Shown piece after piece: positions 19,647 through 21,725 of a stretch of DNA of 21,725 nucleotides. The translations under genes and the position numbers were made by a program. The notes under the pieces were generated by a model. That model saw nothing but the letters and a program-made list of their open reading frames with translations. It was not told the DNA's origin and did no database searches. How positions within the stretch are numbered: the first letter of the stretch is position 1; each line of letters begins with the position of its first letter. Origin of the DNA: a virus; the IMG/VR virus record IMGVR_UViG_3300027529_000026, positions 1 through 21,725 of that record; one strand, 5' to 3'.

Positions 19647-19820
19647 ATGGCATCATGTATTCCTATGATTATTGCATTTCTTATTACAGCGGCGATCGTT
19701 GTTTCAACTCACTCATTCCTGATGAATTCCATTGATAAATTTGACCGTTACGGCGATACTGGCGGTTCATTCCGCGAATGGACAGAGTTTGAAAAACAGA
19801 AAAATCCGTTAAATTTCTAA
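19647..19820 (+). CDS. 57-residue membrane protein
   Basis: The frame from ATG 19647 to TAA 19818-19820 encodes MASCIPMIIAFLITAAIVV followed by a soluble, acidic-basic tail (SIDKFDRYGDTGGSFREWTE then FEKQKNPLNF). The single hydrophobic span covers about residues 5-25. Translation is supported by the clean boundary with the flanking convergent gene: its stop abuts the minus-strand stop at 19821. No ribosome-binding site is visible, and ATG at residue 7 is an alternative start. It may be a small phage membrane protein such as a holin-like or superinfection factor; function unknown. Confidence 0.55.
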   Translation: MASCIPMIIAFLITAAIVVSTHSFLMNSIDKFDRYGDTGGSFREWTEFEKQKNPLNF

Positions 19821-20585
19821 TTACCTTTTTCTGTCGTAGTAATACCCTGAGTTTTTCCATTGTTTAACGTTTGGGTCACCAAGCAGTGAGGTCATATTCT
19901 TTTCGTATCCTTCGTCAACTGCACCTTCATATTGCTTTGAGTTGCTGTAGTGACCGATGATCGCTTTTCGTGTAATTTGTTTATTGGTTGGTATGAGTGC
20001 ACGGTGAATTAGATTCCCATGCCAAATGAGAACATCCCCTTTTTCGGCAAGAAATGTAAAGTGCTGAATTTCTTTGTGATCTTCAATCTGCCGTTCTATT
20101 TCGTGGTTAAACCACCTGCCGTCTCTAATCTCACCATTATTTTCACCGAAATAAACTGAATACTTGTCAATATCCCACTTGTGCGATTTGGGTATGAGTT
20201 GGAATGGTCCTGATTCGGGCAACACATTTTCTGATGCAACCCAAGCACCAATATAGTTATTGAATGCAACTGGGTTGGATAATGTTGAATCATGATGCCA
20301 AGGTTTTTCACTGCTCATAGCCCAAGTGTCCACGCGATGAAGAGCAACGGCAAGTTCTAATTCAACAAAAAATTCAGAAATAATTGGACTGCACATTATG
20401 TCCATTACTTCGGGATGTTCTAGGTGCTCTGACTCTTTATCCCACCCAAAATTATTTCCATATTGATCAGTTTTGTCGGAGTTTTCTTTATCCCATGCAC
20501 AATTGTATTCATCTATAAGACTTTCGCTTATAGCCTTTTTGAATACCACATAACCATTTTCGTGGAAAAAATCTATTGGTTCCAT
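19821..20585 (-). CDS. Phytanoyl-CoA dioxygenase-like 2OG-Fe(II) oxygenase
   Basis: The 254-residue protein matches the PhyH/EctD-like oxygenases, which hydroxylate small molecules with Fe(II), O2 and 2-oxoglutarate. The opening FFHENGYVVFKKAIS is the family's start. The metal triad is H97-x-D99 (WHHDST) and H194 in LIHRALIPTNKQITRKA, with R206 twelve residues later binding 2-oxoglutarate. SGPFQLIPKSHKWD is the conserved segment between them. Viral members are known in phages of marine bacteria, with unclear substrates. It is the second gene of a two-gene minus-strand unit beginning at 21226, and it is convergent with the 57-residue membrane gene. No export signal. Confidence 0.85.
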   Translation of the reverse strand: MEPIDFFHENGYVVFKKAISESLIDEYNCAWDKENSDKTDQYGNNFGWDKESEHLEHPEVMDIMCSPIISEFFVELELAVALHRVDTWAMSSEKPWHHDSTLSNPVAFNNYIGAWVASENVLPESGPFQLIPKSHKWDIDKYSVYFGENNGEIRDGRWFNHEIERQIEDHKEIQHFTFLAEKGDVLIWHGNLIHRALIPTNKQITRKAIIGHYSNSKQYEGAVDEGYEKNMTSLLGDPNVKQWKNSGYYYDRKR

Positions 20586-20593
20586 TTTCTTAT

Positions 20594-21226
20594 TTATACA
20601 TCGTCCCTATAAAATATTTCAAATCCGCAGTGCATTACTGCTGAGGCAAGTGTACCAAAGTATGTTTCTCGGTCTAGAGATGAGTCAATCGGTTCCTGTT
20701 TTAGTTTCAACGACGCTTTTAGCGCTGCGGGGTATTCAATATCGCGCATTGCTTTCCCGCCATTAAACCAAAGCACATCGCCGAAATCAACTTTTCTTCC
20801 TAGTTGCACCTTGTATGGCATCGCCACAAAAATATGGTCGTCAAGTGTTAGGTGGGTAAAAGATACGCATTCTGTTACTGGTGAGTCTTTTAAAGCAAAA
20901 AGTTGTGCGAGGTTTTCACCAGATGTTTCGGCTGGAGCCATTGAGCAGTATCCTTCGGCTGCGATGGTGAATTCTGTGATTCCCCAACCACGACGCATGA
21001 TCACGGAAGCCTCTATTAATGATCGGATCCGCTCATCTTTAGGTATGGAGAAAGTATTTTTAAGTTGAATTATTGTTGCCAACTCATTATTTTTCCACCC
21101 AAATATGTTTATATTTAAATCGGAGCCAATTCCATCTTCTTCAATTAAAGAAGTTTTTGCAGTTTTGATTGACTCGGCGCATAGCGCTATTTTGTCAAAT
21201 TCTGTTTCGTAGAAGCCTGTATACAT
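20594..21226 (-). CDS. Protein of unknown function paired with the PhyH-like oxygenase
   Basis: This 210-residue protein has no recognised family. It is a mixed alpha/beta protein with a central ITEFTIAAEGYCSMAP stretch, a beta strand rich in hydrophobics (DDHIFVAMPYKVQLGRKVDF) and a C-terminal helix (FGTLASAVMHCGFEIFYRD). There are four cysteines with no clear zinc motif and no membrane span. It lies eight bases before the oxygenase gene, so co-expression is likely. The upstream sequence lacks a clear ribosome-binding site; TACAGT (21240-21245) is a weak -10 candidate, 13 bases before the ATG. Confidence 0.65.
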   Translation of the reverse strand: MYTGFYETEFDKIALCAESIKTAKTSLIEEDGIGSDLNINIFGWKNNELATIIQLKNTFSIPKDERIRSLIEASVIMRRGWGITEFTIAAEGYCSMAPAETSGENLAQLFALKDSPVTECVSFTHLTLDDHIFVAMPYKVQLGRKVDFGDVLWFNGGKAMRDIEYPAALKASLKLKQEPIDSSLDRETYFGTLASAVMHCGFEIFYRDDV

Positions 21227-21296
21227 GTTAGGAAACCCTACTGTATGGTCACTTCGCCAAAATGATGGGGTTGCATTTATGCTATTTATTTTGTAC

Positions 21297-21302
21297 TAGT
21301 GT
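21297..21302 (+). promoter_or_regulatory. -10 (TAGTGT) for a leaderless start at 21310
   Basis: TAGTGT ends seven bases before the ATG at 21310, and only a T-run lies between. TTGCAT (21271-21276) is a possible -35 at 20 bases, longer than ideal. This element decides the gene start, because the frame extends upstream to 21262. Confidence 0.5.
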
Positions 21303-21309
21303 TTTTTCT

Positions 21310-21627
21310 ATGACATCAAAACAACCAAAAAAATCCAATAAAAAGAAGGCTCCCGTCAAGAAGGCGTCTGCAAAGAAGACTCCTACAAAGAAGACTCCTG
21401 CTAAAAAGGCTCCTGCCAAAGAGGCATCTGGACTGAAAACTAAGGGACTTGTCGCTGCTAAGGATCCTTATTTGTTGGCAAAAGTCGGTGAAACGAAAGA
21501 ACAATTCGCAAATGCCGAAAAGTTCATGAAGGTCATGGCTGAACAGACTGCCGTCATCAGAGTTAATGATGTGAAATCTTTGCCTCTTCGCAAGAAAATG
21601 CTTGCGTGGTTCAAGATTAGCAAGTAG
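21310..21627 (+). CDS. Histone H1-like lysine-rich DNA-binding protein
   Basis: The 105-residue protein has a basic repetitive arm (residues 7-38) made of KK-[AT]-P-[AVT] units, the composition of histone H1 tails and of the lysine-rich arms of actinobacterial HU and H1-like proteins. It should bind DNA non-specifically and may condense phage or host DNA. The C-terminal part (45-105, GLVAAKDPYLLAKVGETK to the end) is a small unrecognised helical domain. The arm is encoded by a near-perfect 15-base tandem repeat. The start is ATG 21310 because of the -10 seven bases upstream; the longer reading from 21262 would encode a hydrophobic leader ahead of the basic arm and is unlikely. Confidence 0.75.
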   Translation: MTSKQPKKSNKKKAPVKKASAKKTPTKKTPAKKAPAKEASGLKTKGLVAAKDPYLLAKVGETKEQFANAEKFMKVMAEQTAVIRVNDVKSLPLRKKMLAWFKISK

Positions 21628-21631
21628 TCTT

Positions 21632-21649
21632 AACCCCAATGAGGGGTTT
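21632..21649 (+). terminator. Hairpin after the histone-like gene
   Basis: AACCCC (21632-21637) pairs with GGGGTT (21643-21648) around AATGA; one further T follows, then TACGAGG. The stem is short and the T-tract nearly absent, so it may be a weak terminator that allows read-through to the next gene, whose start lies 14 bases later. Confidence 0.4.
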
Positions 21650-21661
21650 ACGAGGGGAAAA

Positions 21662-21725
21662 ATGACAAACGAAGAAACAGTGCTGCCATTTGTTATTGAT
21701 TCAAACATTCTCCTTGGTGATGTAC
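21662..21725 (+). CDS. Start of a gene cut by the window end (possible PIN domain)
   Basis: ATG 21662 has a strong ribosome-binding site GAGGGG four bases upstream. Only 21 codons are visible: MTNEETVLPFVIDSNILLGD. FVIDSNILLG resembles the first strand of a PIN-domain nuclease (V-I/L-D-T/S-N), with the aspartate at residue 13 as the first metal ligand, but so short a stretch cannot settle it. The gene runs in the same direction as the histone-like gene. Confidence 0.6.
   Translation, partial: MTNEETVLPFVIDSNILLGDV

Noticed and set aside
21262-21309. N-terminal extension of the histone-like protein from ATG 21262
   Set aside because: It would add a hydrophobic leader before a lysine-rich arm, lacks a ribosome-binding site, and the -10 at 21297-21302 would then lie inside the gene.

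Overview
The window is part of the genome of a tailed bacteriophage (or a prophage-like element) whose host is probably an actinobacterium. The phage assignment rests on dense, mostly overlapping small genes and on a typical phage gene set: a transglycosylase-type lysozyme, DUF932, DUF3846 and DUF6378 family proteins, SSB, HNH nuclease, ParB-like protein, RuvC-like resolvase, TOPRIM primase-helicase and a terminase-small-subunit-like HTH protein. The host inference rests mainly on a WhiB-family Fe-S regulator at 16852-17205 (C17, C45, C48, C54, then GVWGG), a family essentially confined to Actinobacteria and their phages. The moderate base composition and many apparently leaderless genes would fit a low-GC aquatic actinobacterium, but that is inference.

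Layout. 1-3066 (mainly +): lysozyme, DUF932 protein, a small unknown and SSB, with one divergent small gene. 3136-4887 (-): a four-gene coupled operon (metallophosphoesterase, two unknowns, DUF3846 protein) behind a near-consensus promoter. 4989-6293 (+): an unknown, a ribbon-helix-helix/zinc-like protein, HNH nuclease and a 45-residue membrane protein. 6316-7653 (-): very small genes, several encoding single- or double-pass membrane peptides. 7790-12753 (-): a long run of close or overlapping genes. It starts with a possible winged-helix protein, continues with two short-chain dehydrogenase/reductases (one lacking its catalytic residues), an unknown, a truncated 6PGDH-like Rossmann protein, a DNA methyltransferase, a PD-(D/E)XK nuclease and small unknowns, and ends with a DUF6378 protein. 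12786-16360: two isolated plus-strand genes, a prolyl-4-hydroxylase-like 2OG-Fe(II) oxygenase and a GT60-like glycosyltransferase, flank a minus-strand block of ParB-like protein, an unknown and RuvC. 16350-19820 (+): zinc-ribbon-like protein, WhiB, primase-helicase, TerS-like protein and a small membrane protein. 19821-21226 (-): a phytanoyl-CoA-dioxygenase-like oxygenase and an unknown. 21310-end (+): a histone-H1-like basic protein and the start of a possible PIN-domain protein.

Working together. The replication and recombination set (SSB, primase-helicase, RuvC, ParB-like, HNH) and the TerS-like protein are scattered among accessory modules. The accessory content is unusually oxidoreductive: two 2OG oxygenases, two SDRs and one Rossmann protein, plus a GlcNAc-transferase-like enzyme. 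The most testable ideas are a hydroxylation-plus-glycosylation pair resembling the eukaryotic Skp1 pathway, an active/inactive SDR heteromer, and a phage-encoded methyltransferase/nuclease pair.

Regulation. At least nine first-in-unit genes have a TANNNT hexamer ending 6-7 bases before the start codon. Two of these also have a perfect TTGACA with a 17-base spacer, which implies widespread leaderless transcription. Internal operon genes more often carry AGGAG-type ribosome-binding sites or ATGA/TAATG stop-start overlaps.
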